A stretch of 32,782 nucleotides of DNA from Deltaproteobacteria bacterium (GTDB lineage Bacteria; Myxococcota; XYA12-FULL-58-9; JABJBS01): contig JABJBS010000247.1 in assembly GCA_018668695.1 (NCBI GenBank), positions 1 through 32,782 on the forward strand, written 5' to 3'. The position numbers and the translations under genes are program-made. The notes beneath the pieces were generated by a model that worked only from the letters and a program-made list of their open reading frames with translations, did not search any database and had not been told where the DNA came from. Position 1 is the stretch's first letter. Every line of letters starts with the position of its first letter. Shown here piece by piece: positions 17,257 to 28,635 of the stretch.

Positions 17257-17840
17257 TGTATTTCGAGTTGTTGATCAGGCCCTAAAAATCGAATCTGCAC
17301 TGTCTGTTTCATCTCAGTGAACAAAGTATTCATGGCCTCCTCGGACCAAGATTTGTTCTGCCCGCCAAATCGCTGCGTTAATTGTCGTGAACGTAATCGG
17401 TCTTCAATGAATATTTGATTTCGCAATTCTCTTCGAAGGGTGCTTCGAATTTTCTCTTCGCTTATGTCAAAACGCCGCTTAAAGGCGTCGTATGCACTGG
17501 GCGAGCGAAACTTCGCTTTGAACTTTTGAAGGGCACCATCGATTTTCTTACGAGGCAACTCAATGGTTCCAAGGCGACGAACATGAACTGCAACCACCAT
17601 TTGGTTTACAATATAATCGCGAAAGGCTACCAAAACCTCCGCATCCAATGGCGTTAGAGCTGCCACCTCGCCTTTTCTAAAGGCTAAAGCAATTCGTGAC
17701 TCCTGACGCAGCTCACTTTCGGTAATCGTTTCAGCGCCGACAACTGCGATGATCTGATCGATCGCAACGCCTCGCTCTTTGGCCGAAAGATTCATGGGCA
17801 AAACAAACGTCAAAAGTGCGATGCATGCTGCAAATCTCAC
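17253..17840 (-). CDS. SurA N-terminal-like periplasmic protein without PPIase domain
   Basis: The 195-residue product begins with a signal peptide (RFAACIALLTFVLPMNLSA, cleavage near residue 20). The mature part starts VAIDQIIAVVGAETITESEL, the usual opening of SurA/PrsA-type chaperones, and continues as a helical SurA_N-like domain (DYIVNQMVVAVHVRRLG, then EEKIRSTLRRELRNQIFIED). The sequence ends where a parvulin-type PPIase domain would begin, so it is a short chaperone-like protein, probably periplasmic. Both ends are coupled: the GTG start overlaps the engB stop and its TGA overlaps the rimI start. A role in outer-membrane protein folding is a family-based inference. Confidence 0.75.
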   Translation of the reverse strand: MRFAACIALLTFVLPMNLSAKERGVAIDQIIAVVGAETITESELRQESRIALAFRKGEVAALTPLDAEVLVAFRDYIVNQMVVAVHVRRLGTIELPRKKIDGALQKFKAKFRSPSAYDAFKRRFDISEEKIRSTLRRELRNQIFIEDRLRSRQLTQRFGGQNKSWSEEAMNTLFTEMKQTVQIRFLGPDQQLEIQ

Positions 17841-18415
17841 AATCCGCAGACCTCTATCAGGCGGCTGTATAGCGCGCGTTTGCCTTCACCACTTTTAGCG
17901 GAGCAGACCACGGCGGTGCCGGCCTGAACCTGAAGTTGTTTTTCAATCTGACGAACATGGTTTAGACGCTTGTTCTTCGGCACCAAGTCGGATTTTGTAA
18001 TAGCGGGAACGAGCAAGCGATTATGATGGGCTACCCAATCAACGGCCGTCAGGTCATCGTCGCTCACCTTCGTGCGCCGAGCATCAAGAACCAGAACAAC
18101 TGCTCGCAGGGTATCTCGACGCGCCAAATAGTCAGCAATCATAATTTGAAGTTCTTTGCGCTGAGTTTTGGAAAGTTTGGCGTAGCCGTAACCCGGTAAA
18201 TCAACAAAAGCCCAGCGGTTATCAACCTGAAAGAGGTTCAACATCTGCGTTCGACCCGGAGTACGGGACGTCCTTACCAGACTTGCTTGCCCAATGAGAC
18301 GACCGATAAGCGAACTCTTGCCAACATTGGAACGGCCAGCGAAAGCAATTTCCGGCAAATCAAGTACCGGTAATTTCGAAAAATTTGGGGAGGATGCAAT
18401 AAATCGCGGTGCCAT
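17837..18415 (-). CDS. engB: Ribosome biogenesis GTPase EngB (YsxC/YihA)
   Basis: The 192-residue GTPase, from the ATG at 18415, belongs to the EngB/YihA/YsxC family that takes part in assembly of the 50S subunit. Motifs: G1 AGRSNVGKSS, switch area RTSRTPGRTQ, G3 DLPGYGYAK, G4 TKSD, and the G5-like CSAKSGEG. The start is chosen because AGAGGAAATT stands directly before it; a TTG eight codons upstream has no support. It overlaps the next gene by 4 bases (GTGA) and lies 48 bases after the cytochrome gene. Confidence 0.95.
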   Translation of the reverse strand: MAPRFIASSPNFSKLPVLDLPEIAFAGRSNVGKSSLIGRLIGQASLVRTSRTPGRTQMLNLFQVDNRWAFVDLPGYGYAKLSKTQRKELQIMIADYLARRDTLRAVVLVLDARRTKVSDDDLTAVDWVAHHNRLLVPAITKSDLVPKNKRLNHVRQIEKQLQVQAGTAVVCSAKSGEGKRALYSRLIEVCGL

Positions 18416-18463
18416 AATTTCCTCTATCACTCTGCGCAAACTACGTTACGCGTACCTTAAGCG

Positions 18464-18961
18464 CTATGGAGTGGCAGCGCTTTGTTCGGCTTCCCATCGT
18501 TCACGAGCCGCTTTGCCATGATCGATTTCTTTCCAAAACGTCTCAAAATCAAACACACGAATACTCGGTGTACCTTCAGTGTGACACTGACGACAGTTGG
18601 CTTCGGTCGGCGTAATTAAACCCACTGCCGCTGCCAGCTCTTTATCCTTCATGACATAATCAGGATGATAGTATTGGCCTGGTCCATGGCAGCTTTCACA
18701 GCCAATACCTACAGGTCCCGCATTGACAACGCTGCGTTGCTTTGACGTTTTCGCGATATGACACGTGTTGCATTTTGCGTCTTTTTGCTGCGGAGCAGTA
18801 AGAGACTTATGGGAATTCATGTGCGGCCCTGCTGCCCATTGCTGATAAGCAAATGGATGACAGCCCTGACATGTCTGGGAACCCACGTACCGCTGCGCGG
18901 AAACATTCAATGCGGTCAGCCCGAGCGCCGCAAAAACACTTGTAAAGATAAGCCACTTCAT
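18464..18961 (-). CDS. Tetrahaem c-type cytochrome, periplasmic
   Basis: A 165-residue protein with a signal peptide (residues 1-22, cleavage after SA) and four CxxCH haem-binding sites: CQGCH (31-35), CNTCH (64-68), CESCH (88-92) and CRQCH (123-127). Arrangement and wording (YVGSQTCQGCHPFAYQQW, GIGCESCHGPG) recall the cytochrome c-554-like domains common in deltaproteobacterial respiratory chains. It should be an electron carrier in the periplasm; the partner is unknown. AGGG precedes the ATG. It lies just past the rpoC terminator and heads a chain of genes (engB, chaperone-like, rimI, pyrD, BtuF-like) with which it has no obvious functional tie. Confidence 0.92.
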   Translation of the reverse strand: MKWLIFTSVFAALGLTALNVSAQRYVGSQTCQGCHPFAYQQWAAGPHMNSHKSLTAPQQKDAKCNTCHIAKTSKQRSVVNAGPVGIGCESCHGPGQYYHPDYVMKDKELAAAVGLITPTEANCRQCHTEGTPSIRVFDFETFWKEIDHGKAARERWEAEQSAATP

Positions 18962-18974
18962 ATGTGACCCTATA

Positions 18975-19018
18975 CAAAAAGAGGGCTGGCTTGCACAAGG
19001 TGTGCGGAGCCAGCCCTC
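18975..19018 (-). terminator. Intrinsic terminator of rpoC
   Basis: A perfect 11-base stem, GAGGGCTGGCT (18981-18991) with AGCCAGCCCTC (19008-19018), is extended inside by GCAC/GTGC. On the minus strand it is followed at once by TTTTTGT. It begins about 25 bases after the rpoC stop and should end the long ribosomal/RNA polymerase transcript. Confidence 0.9.
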
Positions 19019-19043
19019 ATAATCATCTAAGTTTTTTCAGTAA

Positions 19044-22000
19044 TTACTGGTTAACAGCAATTCCTGGCAGATTTGCCAAAAGCGGACCTTCACGATCCTC
19101 AATTGTCATTTCATACTCTTCGTCCTCTTCGAGGAGCTCAGGGTCAACGACGCTGGACAATCGCCCATATCCGGTCAGTCCGGTACCTGCTGGCACCAAA
19201 CGTCCCATGATAACGTTTTCCTTAAGTCCTTGAAGAACGTCAACCTTACCGGCCAATGAAGCTTCTGTAAGAACCTTGGTAGTCTCTTGGAAAGAAGACG
19301 CAGAGATAAAAGACTCGGTTGAGAGTGATGCTTTGGTAATACCCAAGAGCATTGGCTCACCAATGGCTGGCTTACCGCCATCATTCATGATGCGCTCGTT
19401 CTCAGCTTCAAATACAGTCTTTTCAACCTGCTCTTCTACGAGGAACTTCGTATCGCCCACATCCTTGATACGAACACGACGAAGCATCTGACGAACAATC
19501 GTTTCGATGTGCTTATCGTTAATACGAACACCCTGCAGACGGTAAACTTCTTGGATTTCATCCGTGAGGTACTTACCGAGAGCTTTTTCACCGAGAACCC
19601 GAAGGATATCGTGTGGGTTGTTAGGACCGTCCATCAATGGCTCACCCGCGCGAACACGGTCATTTTCCTGGACAGTCAAGTGACGGCCTTTGGCCACCAA
19701 GTACTCAGCAGGGTCACCGATATCAGGTACAACGATAACTTTTCGCTTACCTTTGGTGTCCTTACCGAACTGGACAGTACCATCGATTTCAGAAATCAAA
19801 GCGTGCTCTTTCGGCTTGCGAGCTTCGAAGAGCTCAGCAACCCGTGGCAGACCACCTGTAATATCTTTATCTTTCGTTGTCTCACGAGGAATCTTCGCAA
19901 TAACGTCACCGGCTTCCATATCATCGCCATCTGCGGCTGTGATGTTGGTACCGATTGGCAAGTAATAACGTGCCTCGTTTTCGCTGCCAGGAATCTTAAG
20001 AATCTGGCCGTCATCCGCGGTGATTTGTAAACGTGGTCGAGTATCCTTGTCTTTCGACTCCATAACGGTACGTCGTGCAAGACCGGTGATATCATCAATC
20101 TGTTCCTGTGTAGTAACACCCTCAATAAGGTCACCAAACTGAACCTTACCTGCAACTTCTGTAAGAATTGGAGATGCAAAGGGGTCCCACTCACAAATGA
20201 TTCCGCCGGAAACCACTTGTTCGCCATCAGGCACCTTCATGGTTGCACCGTAGTTTACACTGTAGCGCTCACGCTCACGACCGCCTTCGTCAATAATTGC
20301 TACTTCACCGTTACGGTTCATAACAACGATTTGACCATCAACCTTCGTGATTGTGTTCAAGCCCATGTATCGGATGGTACCGTTACCACGTGCTTCCAAA
20401 GTAGACTGAGCGGCACGACCCGAAGCAATACCACCAATGTGGAATGTACGCATCGTAAGCTGAGTACCTGGCTCACCAATTGACTGAGCAGCGATAACGC
20501 CGACCGCTTCACCGATGTTTACCTTGTGGCCTCGGGAAAGGTCACGACCGTAACACTCAACGCAAATTCCTCGCTTCACCTGACAAGTCAGTGGTGAACG
20601 AACCCGCACACGTCGGATAGGTGAGTTATTGATTTCAATAACCTTCGCTTCATCAATCATTTCACCTGCGGCAACGAGCACCTGCTCAGTGTGTGGATGA
20701 ACGATATCTTCAAGCGCTGCGCGACCTAGAATACGGTCACCCAATGGCTCAATGACTTCACCAGCTTCAATCAATGCCTCGATTTCAATACCATCAAGAG
20801 TACCGCAATCGTATTCAACAACAACTGTGTCTTGTGCAACGTCAACGAGACGACGCGTTAGATAACCTGAGTTTGCTGTTTTCAAGGCTGTATCTGCTAG
20901 ACCCTTACGAGCACCGTGTGTGGAGATGAAGTACTGAAGTACGCTCAAGCCTTCACGGAAGTTCGCCGTAATCGGTGTTTCGATAATTTCACCAGATGGT
21001 TTCGCCATCAAGCCTCGCATACCTGCAAGTTGCTTAATCTGCTGACGAGAACCACGAGCACCTGAATCAGCCATGATATAAACTGAGTTCATGGATGCAA
21101 TTGGCTTTTCCTCGCCATTTTCATCTGTGTAGCTGTCGCTGGCGATGTTATTCATCAACTCAACTTCAAGCTCTTCAGCAACCCGTGACCAAATATCAAT
21201 AACCTTATTATAACGCTCACCGTCTGTAATCAGACCTTCGTTATACTGGTTTTCGATTTCACCCACTTGGTCCTGTGCTTTATCGATGAAAGCATCCTTC
21301 TTCTTCGGGATTTCCATGTCCTTGATAGCAATGGAGATACCAGCGCGAGTCGCGTTGTCATAACCCATGCTTCTCAAAGCGTCCGCAAGAAGAACTGTCG
21401 ATTTCTGACCACAGTTACGATAGCAAGCGTCAATCAACGAACCCAAAGCCTTCTTGTCCATGACCTGGTTAACCAGAGCAAAGGGCAATCCCTTAGGGAC
21501 GATTTCGTACATCAGCAAACGACCAACCGTAGTATCTACGTTCTCGCCGTCGACTTTGCACTTCACCGAAGCTTGTAAGCTTACAACACCTTGGTCGTAT
21601 GCTGCGCGCGCCTCATCGATGCTAGCAAACCGCATACCCGCGCCGACCATTCCTGGACGCTCACGAGTCATGTAGTAACAACCCAAGACGATATCTTGAG
21701 TAGGTACGATAATTGGACGACCGTTGGCTGGGCTCAAAATGTTGTTTGTAGACATCATTAGAACACGGGTTTCAAGCTGTGCTTCTACTGAGAGAGGCAC
21801 GTGAACCGCCATCTGGTCACCGTCAAAGTCGGCGTTGAATGCTGTACAAACGAGTGGGTGTAAGCGAATTGCTTTACCTTCAATCAGTACAGGTTCAAAT
21901 GCCTGGATACCTAAGCGGTGAAGCGTTGGTGCACGGTTAAGCATAACCGGGTGCTCGCGAATAACTTCGTCGAGGATATCCCAAACCTCTGGCATAGCCT

Positions 22001-23210
22001 TTTCAACCATCTTCTTCGCACTCTTGATGGTTGTAACGTAGCCGCGTTCTTCAAGCTTATTGTAAATAAACGGCTTGAATAGCTCGAGAGCCATAACCTT
22101 TGGTAGACCGCACTGGTGGAGCTTAAGCTCTGGACCAACAACGATGACTGAACGTGCAGAATAATCAACACGCTTACCAAGAAGGTTCTGACGGAATCGA
22201 CCTTGCTTACCTTTAATCATGTCGGAGAGTGACTTCAATGGACGCTTGCTTGGTCCAGTGATGCTCTTACCACGACGACCGTTATCGAACAGTGCGTCGA
22301 CTGCTTCTTGAAGCATACGCTTTTCGTTACGGATAATGATTTCAGGAGCGTTCAACTCTTGAAGACGCTTAAGTCGGTTGTTGCGGTTGATAACGCGTCG
22401 ATACAAGTCGTTAAGGTCAGACGTTGCAAAACGGCCGCCATCGAGAGGTACCAATGGGCGAAGATCTGGAGGAAGAACAGGAATAACTTCCAGCATCAAC
22501 CACTCAGCTCGGTTGCCCGAATCACGAATCGCTTCACAAACCTTCAGACGCTTGGCAAGCTTCTTACGCTTCGCTTCTGAAGTTGTTGTAACCATGCCTT
22601 CACGTAAAACACCGCACATTGCTTCAATGTCGCAGTTACGTAGAAGGTCACGAATCGCGTCACCACCCATGTTGGCTTCAAATGAACCTGGGCCGTGCTC
22701 AGTAACAAGCTCTTGGTATTCGTCTTCAGTCAGAATCTGACCTGGAACCAATTCCACTTTGCCTGGATCAGTTACCGTATAAGCTTCGCAGTAGAGAACC
22801 TTCTCAAGTTCACGCATGGTCATGTCGAGAACTGCACCAATTCGAGATGGTACAGAACGCAGGAACCAAATATGCGCTACAGGAGTGGCCAGGTTGATGT
22901 GACCTAAACGCTCACGACGAACCTTCGACTGAATAACCTCAACACCGCATTTTTCACATACGATACCGCGGTGTTTCATCCGCTTGTACTTACCGCAAAG
23001 GCATTCGTAATCTTTGATTGGTCCAAAGATACGTGCACAAAAGAGACCATCACGCTCGGGCTTAAATGTCCGGTAGTTGATGGTTTCTGGTTTCTTTACT
23101 TCGCCATGTGACCATTCACGAATTTTCTCTGGACTCGCAATCGAAACGCGAATCGCATTGAAGTGAACTGGGTCTTTGGGCTTCTCGAAGAATGAAAATA
23201 TATCCTTCAC
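19044..23210 (-). CDS. rpoC: RNA polymerase beta' subunit
   Basis: The 1388-residue beta' subunit is near the E. coli length (1407). The first zinc site has C70, C72, C85 and C88 (CLCGK, then CEKCG). The catalytic magnesium motif NADFDGDQM is at 459-467 (Asp461, 463, 465). The trigger-loop region [20 protein letters not shown] is intact, as is the second zinc site (CGT, then [11 protein letters not shown]). It starts with GTG after AGAGG, 82 bases from rpoB, and is clearly in the same operon. The window contains no rpsL downstream; a strong terminator follows. Confidence 0.98.
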   Translation of the reverse strand: MKDIFSFFEKPKDPVHFNAIRVSIASPEKIREWSHGEVKKPETINYRTFKPERDGLFCARIFGPIKDYECLCGKYKRMKHRGIVCEKCGVEVIQSKVRRERLGHINLATPVAHIWFLRSVPSRIGAVLDMTMRELEKVLYCEAYTVTDPGKVELVPGQILTEDEYQELVTEHGPGSFEANMGGDAIRDLLRNCDIEAMCGVLREGMVTTTSEAKRKKLAKRLKVCEAIRDSGNRAEWLMLEVIPVLPPDLRPLVPLDGGRFATSDLNDLYRRVINRNNRLKRLQELNAPEIIIRNEKRMLQEAVDALFDNGRRGKSITGPSKRPLKSLSDMIKGKQGRFRQNLLGKRVDYSARSVIVVGPELKLHQCGLPKVMALELFKPFIYNKLEERGYVTTIKSAKKMVEKAMPEVWDILDEVIREHPVMLNRAPTLHRLGIQAFEPVLIEGKAIRLHPLVCTAFNADFDGDQMAVHVPLSVEAQLETRVLMMSTNNILSPANGRPIIVPTQDIVLGCYYMTRERPGMVGAGMRFASIDEARAAYDQGVVSLQASVKCKVDGENVDTTVGRLLMYEIVPKGLPFALVNQVMDKKALGSLIDACYRNCGQKSTVLLADALRSMGYDNATRAGISIAIKDMEIPKKKDAFIDKAQDQVGEIENQYNEGLITDGERYNKVIDIWSRVAEELEVELMNNIASDSYTDENGEEKPIASMNSVYIMADSGARGSRQQIKQLAGMRGLMAKPSGEIIETPITANFREGLSVLQYFISTHGARKGLADTALKTANSGYLTRRLVDVAQDTVVVEYDCGTLDGIEIEALIEAGEVIEPLGDRILGRAALEDIVHPHTEQVLVAAGEMIDEAKVIEINNSPIRRVRVRSPLTCQVKRGICVECYGRDLSRGHKVNIGEAVGVIAAQSIGEPGTQLTMRTFHIGGIASGRAAQSTLEARGNGTIRYMGLNTITKVDGQIVVMNRNGEVAIIDEGGRERERYSVNYGATMKVPDGEQVVSGGIICEWDPFASPILTEVAGKVQFGDLIEGVTTQEQIDDITGLARRTVMESKDKDTRPRLQITADDGQILKIPGSENEARYYLPIGTNITAADGDDMEAGDVIAKIPRETTKDKDITGGLPRVAELFEARKPKEHALISEIDGTVQFGKDTKGKRKVIVVPDIGDPAEYLVAKGRHLTVQENDRVRAGEPLMDGPNNPHDILRVLGEKALGKYLTDEIQEVYRLQGVRINDKHIETIVRQMLRRVRIKDVGDTKFLVEEQVEKTVFEAENERIMNDGGKPAIGEPMLLGITKASLSTESFISASSFQETTKVLTEASLAGKVDVLQGLKENVIMGRLVPAGTGLTGYGRLSSVVDPELLEEDEEYEMTIEDREGPLLANLPGIAVNQ

Positions 23211-23292
23211 GGTAAACCTCTTTTCGGTTGAACGACAACGATGTTACTCGGCCGAGAGATTAAAAAGTTGTATTGAATCAACCAATTAGGAA

Positions 23293-26200
23293 TTAAAATC
23301 CTGGAATGTCTTCGTTGGTCTCGTCTTCAAGCATTTCAACATCCAAACAAAGTGCCTGAAGCTCTTTGGTCAGTACGTTGAAAGACTCAGGGACACCGGA
23401 CTCAAGGGTGTTTTCACCCTTCACAATCGCCTCATACATTCGGGTACGACCCTGAACATCATCGGACTTGACTGTGAGAAACTCTTGGAGTGCATGTGCT
23501 GCCCCGTAAGCTTCCATTGCCCAAACTTCCATCTCACCCAAACGCTGTCCACCGAACTGTGCTTTACCACCGAGCGGTTGCTGCGTAACCAATGAGTACG
23601 GACCAATTGAACGTGCGTGAATCTTGTCATCCACCAAGTGGTGAAGCTTCAAGACATACATAACACCAACGGTTACAGGCTGGTCGAAGGGCTCGCCGCT
23701 ACGACCGTCAAACAATGTAGTTTGACCAGAGGTCGATAGACCAACCTTTTCTAGAACCTTATCAATGTCGGCTTCACGGGCACCTTCGAATACAGGTGTC
23801 GCAAAGTGAATACCGCCCTTGATACGTGATGCAAGCCGCGCCAGATCGTCTGCATCAAGCTTGTCGAGGAACGTTGACTCTTCAGAAGAGTCAAAGAACA
23901 ACTTAAGCTCATTGCGAATCGCATCTGTTTGGTACTGCTCAAGGAAGTCATCAATCTTACGACCAATTTCCCGAGCGCCCCAACCAAGGTGCGTTTCCAA
24001 AATCTGACCAACGTTCATACGAGATGGAACGCCCAGCGGGTTGAGAACAACATCCACTGGAATACCTTCAACGGTGTAAGGCATATCTTCAATCGGCATA
24101 ATGCGACTGATAACACCCTTGTTACCGTGACGGCCGGCCATCTTATCACCTACTTGGAGGCGACGTTTGATAGCCACGTAAACTTTAACCATCTTGATGA
24201 CGCCCGGAGCGAGTTCATCGCCCTTCTTTAGACGCGCAATCTTATCGGTGAAAGTCAGCTTAACGAGTGCAACACGTTCATCTGCTGATTCGAGAATGGC
24301 TTCTACCTTCTCTTCAACATCGTCGTCGCCTACCTGGATTTCCGCCAGATATTTTTCGCGTACGCTGGCAAGTAGTTCAGCCGTAAGAGTTTCACCCTTA
24401 GGAACAAGAACTTCACCTTTATCATCAATCAAGCGCGCAACGGTTTCCTTGTTCAGATACTGAGCAACGATTTTACGTCGAGCACTGTCTTTGATGATTT
24501 TGATTTCATCATTTTGGTCTTTGAGAAGACGTGTTTCTTCTTCTTCCTCAATCAGTTGAGCGCGCTCATCTTTATCAACGCCCTTACGAGCGAAGACTTG
24601 AGCCCCAATGACTGTACCTGTAACACCTGGTGAAACGCGTAGTGATGTATCGCGTACATCTCCCGCTTTTTCGCCAAAGATGGCACGAAGAAGTTTTTCC
24701 TCAGGTGAAAGCTGTGTTTCACCTTTTGGCGTAATTTTACCTACGAGAATATCGCCTGCGCGGACCTCTGCTCCGATACGAATAATACCGGCTTCATCAA
24801 GATCCGAGAGTGCTTCCTCACCTACGTTTGGAATATCTCGTGTGATTTCTTCTTTACCAAGCTTAGTATCACGCGCCACACACTCAAATTCCTCAATGTG
24901 AATTGAAGTGTAGTAATCTTCGTGAACCAACTTTTCACTCAGGAGGATTGAATCCTCAAAGTTGTAACCTTGCCATGGCATGAATGCCACTGTGAGGTTA
25001 CGACCCAGAGCGAGTTCGCCGCGGTCCGTTGAAGGACCATCAGCGATACAATCACCAACCTTAACTTTGTCGCCCTTCTTAACGATGGGACGCTGGTTAA
25101 TGCAGGTATTCTGGTTAGAGCGCTGATACTTAACGAGGTTGTAGATATCTACTTCCTGCGCAACATCAGTTGACTCTTCGTCACGTGTATTCGCTTTAAC
25201 AACGATTCTTGTAGCATCTACCGATTCAACAACGCCGTCTCGACGTGCTGTTACGGTAACACCGGAGTCACGCGCTACGTTAAGCTCCATACCGGTACCC
25301 ACAAGTGGTGCCTCGGTACGCAGTAACGGAACTGCTTGACGCTGCATGTTCGAACCCATCAATGCACGGTTCGCATCATCATTCTCGAGGAATGGGATGA
25401 GAGCCGATGCAACAGATACGAGCTGCTTCGGTGAAACGTCCATCAAAGTGATGTCTTCAGGACGCATCATGAGAGTATCGCTACCCCGTCGACACGCCAC
25501 GAGTGGTTCAGTGAAGTTGCCATCAGCTTCTAGCTGAGCGTTTGCCTGAGCAATGACGTGTGGCTCTTCCTGAAGTGCACTGTAGTACGAAATATCCGTC
25601 GTTGCTTTGCCGTCTAGCACCTTGCGATAAGGGGTTTCGACGAAACCGTATTCGTTCACGCGAGCATGTGTACTCAGTGAAGAAATCAGACCGATGTTAG
25701 GTCCTTCCGGTGTTTCAATCGGACAGATACGACCATAGTGAGTCGGGTGAACGTCTCGTACTTCAAAACCTGCACGTTCACGTGTCAAACCACCTGGCCC
25801 GAGAGCCGAAAGACGACGCTTGTGCGTCACTTCAGACAATGGGTTGGTCTGATCCATAAACTGTGAAAGTTGTGATGAACCGAAAAACTCTTTAACCACT
25901 GCCGAGACCGGCTTAGCGTTGATTAAATCGTGCGGCATAAGCGTTTCAATTTCTTGAAGGCTCATTCGCTCACGAATTGCGCGTTCCATACGCACCAAAC
26001 CTACGCGGAATTGGTTTTCGAGTAGCTCGCCAACAGCACGAACACGTCGGTTGCCCAAGTGATCGATATCGTCAACGTTCCCACGACCGTTTTTAAGCTC
26101 GAGCAAATAACGCACAACTTCCATGATGTCGTGCTTGCTGAGAACGGTGTTTTCCAAATCGCCATCGTCATCGCCAAACTTGTAGTTAAGCTTCAGACGA

Positions 26201-27438
26201 CCAACCTTCGAAAGGTCATAACGTTCTGGGTTGAAGAACAGGTTGTGAAAGAAAACCCGTGCTGTATCGATTGTCGGTGGATCACCGGGTCGCAACCGTC
26301 GATAGATTTCGAGAAGAGATTCCTCTTCAGTCTCAACCTTATCAACCAAGAGCGTGTCACGTAGGTAAGGACCTACGTTCAAACCATCGATGAAGAGAAT
26401 TGGAAACTCAGCTACGCCCTTTTCGAGCAGCATCGCGAGTTTTTCTTCAGTGATAGTCTCGTTGCTCTCGAGAAGCACTTCACCGGTTTCGTCGTCAATG
26501 ACGTCGCCCGCGGAAACCGCGCCGATGATTTCTTCTTCGTCAACCGAGATACGCGTGATTTCGGCCTTCGTAATCTTCTTGACTGCACCGCGAGTAAACT
26601 TGCGGTTCTTACGAACGATAATATCGTCAGTCTCGGGATCCCGAATTTCCTTAGTCGCGCGCTGCCCCAGTAGCAAAGATACATCGACAGACTTCTGATA
26701 ATCATCTTTACCTAAGAGGTAGATGGTTTCTTTATCATAGAAGTAGTCGAGGAGATCTTGTGCTGAATACGTCAACGCCTTGAGGAGAATAGTGGCCGGC
26801 ATCTTACGACGACGGTCAATTCTCACATGCAAGATATCCTTGGTATCGAACTCAAAGTCGAGCCAAGAACCGCGGTTTGGAATAATCCGCGCGCTGTGAA
26901 GTAGCATACCGCTTGCATTCGTTTTCGTCTTGTCTTGATTGACGAAAAAGAAGGCACCGGGACTTCGATGAAGCTGAGACACGATAACGCGCTCAGTACC
27001 ATTGATGATGAACGTACCATGTTCTGTCATCAACGGTATTTCACCAAAATATACGTCCTGCTCTTTGACAGACCGTACGGCCTGCTGGCCGGTGACTTCG
27101 TCTTGTTCCCATACGATGAGTTGAATAGACACCTTCATCGGCGCGGCATATGTCATGCCCCGCTGGTGACATTCGTCAACATCGTATTTCGGTGGATCGA
27201 TATCGTACTTCACGAAGTCCAGCGATGCTGTTTCGTTAAAGTCTTTAATCGGAAAGACCCGCTTAAACACGGCCTGTAGGCCAGTGTCTTCTCGTTCCAT
27301 CGGATCAACAGCCAATTGAAGAAACTTGTCGTAGCTTCTCTTCTGGGTGTCAATTAGATTAGGAATGTCGATAAGGGGCTTAATCTTGCCAAAACTCTTT
27401 CGCATGCGAAAGTTGTCTTGAATCTGAGACGTTGCCAT
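23293..27438 (-). CDS. rpoB: RNA polymerase beta subunit
   Basis: The 1381-residue beta subunit carries the usual landmarks: [20 protein letters not shown] with the rifampicin pocket residues D529, H539 and S544 (E. coli D516, H526, S531) all of the sensitive type; [23 protein letters not shown]; and [11 protein letters not shown] near the C-terminal part. It is about 40 residues longer than the E. coli subunit, mainly from lineage-specific insertions, such as an acidic segment ([19 protein letters not shown]-like) near residue 300. GGGAG lies a little upstream of the ATG. A 178-base spacer with possible hairpins separates it from rplL; rpoC follows after 82 bases. Confidence 0.98.
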   Translation of the reverse strand: MATSQIQDNFRMRKSFGKIKPLIDIPNLIDTQKRSYDKFLQLAVDPMEREDTGLQAVFKRVFPIKDFNETASLDFVKYDIDPPKYDVDECHQRGMTYAAPMKVSIQLIVWEQDEVTGQQAVRSVKEQDVYFGEIPLMTEHGTFIINGTERVIVSQLHRSPGAFFFVNQDKTKTNASGMLLHSARIIPNRGSWLDFEFDTKDILHVRIDRRRKMPATILLKALTYSAQDLLDYFYDKETIYLLGKDDYQKSVDVSLLLGQRATKEIRDPETDDIIVRKNRKFTRGAVKKITKAEITRISVDEEEIIGAVSAGDVIDDETGEVLLESNETITEEKLAMLLEKGVAEFPILFIDGLNVGPYLRDTLLVDKVETEEESLLEIYRRLRPGDPPTIDTARVFFHNLFFNPERYDLSKVGRLKLNYKFGDDDGDLENTVLSKHDIMEVVRYLLELKNGRGNVDDIDHLGNRRVRAVGELLENQFRVGLVRMERAIRERMSLQEIETLMPHDLINAKPVSAVVKEFFGSSQLSQFMDQTNPLSEVTHKRRLSALGPGGLTRERAGFEVRDVHPTHYGRICPIETPEGPNIGLISSLSTHARVNEYGFVETPYRKVLDGKATTDISYYSALQEEPHVIAQANAQLEADGNFTEPLVACRRGSDTLMMRPEDITLMDVSPKQLVSVASALIPFLENDDANRALMGSNMQRQAVPLLRTEAPLVGTGMELNVARDSGVTVTARRDGVVESVDATRIVVKANTRDEESTDVAQEVDIYNLVKYQRSNQNTCINQRPIVKKGDKVKVGDCIADGPSTDRGELALGRNLTVAFMPWQGYNFEDSILLSEKLVHEDYYTSIHIEEFECVARDTKLGKEEITRDIPNVGEEALSDLDEAGIIRIGAEVRAGDILVGKITPKGETQLSPEEKLLRAIFGEKAGDVRDTSLRVSPGVTGTVIGAQVFARKGVDKDERAQLIEEEEETRLLKDQNDEIKIIKDSARRKIVAQYLNKETVARLIDDKGEVLVPKGETLTAELLASVREKYLAEIQVGDDDVEEKVEAILESADERVALVKLTFTDKIARLKKGDELAPGVIKMVKVYVAIKRRLQVGDKMAGRHGNKGVISRIMPIEDMPYTVEGIPVDVVLNPLGVPSRMNVGQILETHLGWGAREIGRKIDDFLEQYQTDAIRNELKLFFDSSEESTFLDKLDADDLARLASRIKGGIHFATPVFEGAREADIDKVLEKVGLSTSGQTTLFDGRSGEPFDQPVTVGVMYVLKLHHLVDDKIHARSIGPYSLVTQQPLGGKAQFGGQRLGEMEVWAMEAYGAAHALQEFLTVKSDDVQGRTRMYEAIVKGENTLESGVPESFNVLTKELQALCLDVEMLEDETNEDIPGF

Positions 27439-27487
27439 GCGCAGACTCGCTCCCTGATAGGATTTCGGTAGAACCTAGAAACTACAC

Positions 27488-27511
27488 GAGGCCATCTTGA
27501 AGGATGACCTC
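27488..27511 (-). repeat. Hairpin in the rpoB leader
   Basis: GAGGCCATC and GATGACCTC can pair over 9 positions with one mismatch, leaving a 6-base loop, about 50-70 bases upstream of the rpoB ATG. It is not followed by a T-run. It may affect processing or translation of the rpoB message, or be without function. Confidence 0.35.
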
Positions 27512-27557
27512 ACGAGTGCCCAACGAGCCAGCTTACTGGCCCGAAAAGGTGCCGGTG

Positions 27558-27600
27558 TCAATAAAACCGAACATTTATTTTTAACTGCTCGGTTTATTGA
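27558..27600 (-). promoter_or_regulatory. Hairpin between rplL and rpoB (attenuator or processing site?)
   Basis: TCAATAAACCGA on the minus strand pairs with its complement 18 bases later (12 base pairs, one bulged base), starting 16 bases after the rplL stop. No U-rich run follows it. In E. coli the same spacer holds a partial terminator and an RNase III site that lower rpoBC output relative to rplJL; the position suggests a similar role here. Confidence 0.4.
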
Positions 27601-27616
27601 CTGCCAACTGTATAAC

Positions 27617-28021
27617 TCAAGCTTTGAGTTCGACCTTGCCACCAGCAGCTTCAAGCTTAGCTTTGAGCTCCTCGGCTTCTTCCTTAGGAAGGGTCTCTTT
27701 GATTGTGCTTGGTGCACTATCAACTAACTCTTTAGCTTCTTTGAGGCCAAGACCAGTTGCTGCACGTACTTCTTTAATCACCTGGATTTTCTTTGCACCA
27801 GCTTCAGTAAGAATTACGTTGAACTCTGTTGGCTCTGCTGCTGCTTCTGCGCCGCCAGCTGCTGGCGCTGCCATCATTACGGCTCCGCCTGCTGCTGCTT
27901 CCAAGCCATGCTCTTCCTTCAGGTAATCGCTTAGCTCTTTAGCCTGAAGAAGTGACAAGTTAACGATTTGGTCGCCCAAAGTCTTGATGCCGTCATTCCA
28001 AGTTGTTGCTGAATCTGCCAT
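27617..28021 (-). CDS. rplL: Ribosomal protein bL12 (L7/L12)
   Basis: The 134-residue stalk protein recruits translation factors to the ribosome. The N-terminal dimerisation helices ([20 protein letters not shown]) are followed by an Ala/Gly-rich hinge ([18 protein letters not shown]) and the conserved C-terminal domain with [37 protein letters not shown] and the usual ending GGKVELK. It follows rplJ after 77 bases. About 10 residues longer than in E. coli because of the N-terminus and hinge. Confidence 0.98.
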   Translation of the reverse strand: MADSATTWNDGIKTLGDQIVNLSLLQAKELSDYLKEEHGLEAAAGGAVMMAAPAAGGAEAAAEPTEFNVILTEAGAKKIQVIKEVRAATGLGLKEAKELVDSAPSTIKETLPKEEAEELKAKLEAAGGKVELKA

Positions 28022-28098
28022 AGTAAACTCCTCTACTAGTATCGCTCTATAAACCGCGTTTTGCGGTGCTGTTGCTTGTTTCGTTTTATGGGAAGGGC

Positions 28099-28623
28099 TT
28101 AAGCCGCCTCTTGCCCTTCAATCATTTTCTCGATTTGGCTTAGAATCTTGCCTGCCGGACCCTTGAACTGACCAATAAGGTTGCTCGCTGGGCTCATTGC
28201 CAGACCTACGATTCCTGCCTGAATTTCAGTCTTGCTTGGCATCTTAGACAAAGCTTCAGCTTCTGCTGAGTTGATTGCTTTACTGTCTAGGATTCCGCCC
28301 TTGACTTTCATATTTGAAAACTCTTCGACAACGTCGAAGGTTGTTTTCGCTGCTGCTACCGGATCTTCGCCACCTATTACGATGCCAGTTGGCGTACCCT
28401 TTAGGTACGTTGCTGCATCAGCGTATGTAGAGCCTTCCATGGCGCGAGCCATCAAAGTGTTCTTTACGACAACATAGGTTACGCCTGCTTCCCGAAACTT
28501 CTTACGAACCAGGTTCGTATCGTTGACGGTAAGACCGGTATAATCGAGAAAAAGTGCTCCAGCCGCTTCGTTGAGGCTGGTTTTCATTTCTTCGACGAAC
28601 TGCTCTTTTTGTACACGATTCAT
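28099..28623 (-). CDS. rplJ: Ribosomal protein uL10
   Basis: The 174-residue protein anchors L7/L12 dimers to the 23S rRNA. It shows the typical start ([20 protein letters not shown]), [33 protein letters not shown], and the C-terminal helix ([17 protein letters not shown]) that binds L12. Only 12 bases separate it from rplA, so the long L10-binding leader seen in E. coli has no room here. Confidence 0.97.
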   Translation of the reverse strand: MNRVQKEQFVEEMKTSLNEAAGALFLDYTGLTVNDTNLVRKKFREAGVTYVVVKNTLMARAMEGSTYADAATYLKGTPTGIVIGGEDPVAAAKTTFDVVEEFSNMKVKGGILDSKAINSAEAEALSKMPSKTEIQAGIVGLAMSPASNLIGQFKGPAGKILSQIEKMIEGQEAA

Positions 28624-28635
28624 CTCTTTTACCCC

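Noticed and set aside
23247-23256. CTCGGCCGAG palindrome between rpoB and rpoC
   Set aside because: Ten bases without loop or T-run; too short to call a terminator or operator.
25760-25870. Possible rifampicin resistance change in rpoB
   Set aside because: The pocket residues equivalent to E. coli D516, H526 and S531 are all the sensitive type, so nothing suggests resistance.
27475-27723. Open frames over the rplL-rpoB spacer and opposite rplL
   Set aside because: They overlap rplL in other frames, have no recognisable product and no ribosome site; treated as shadows.
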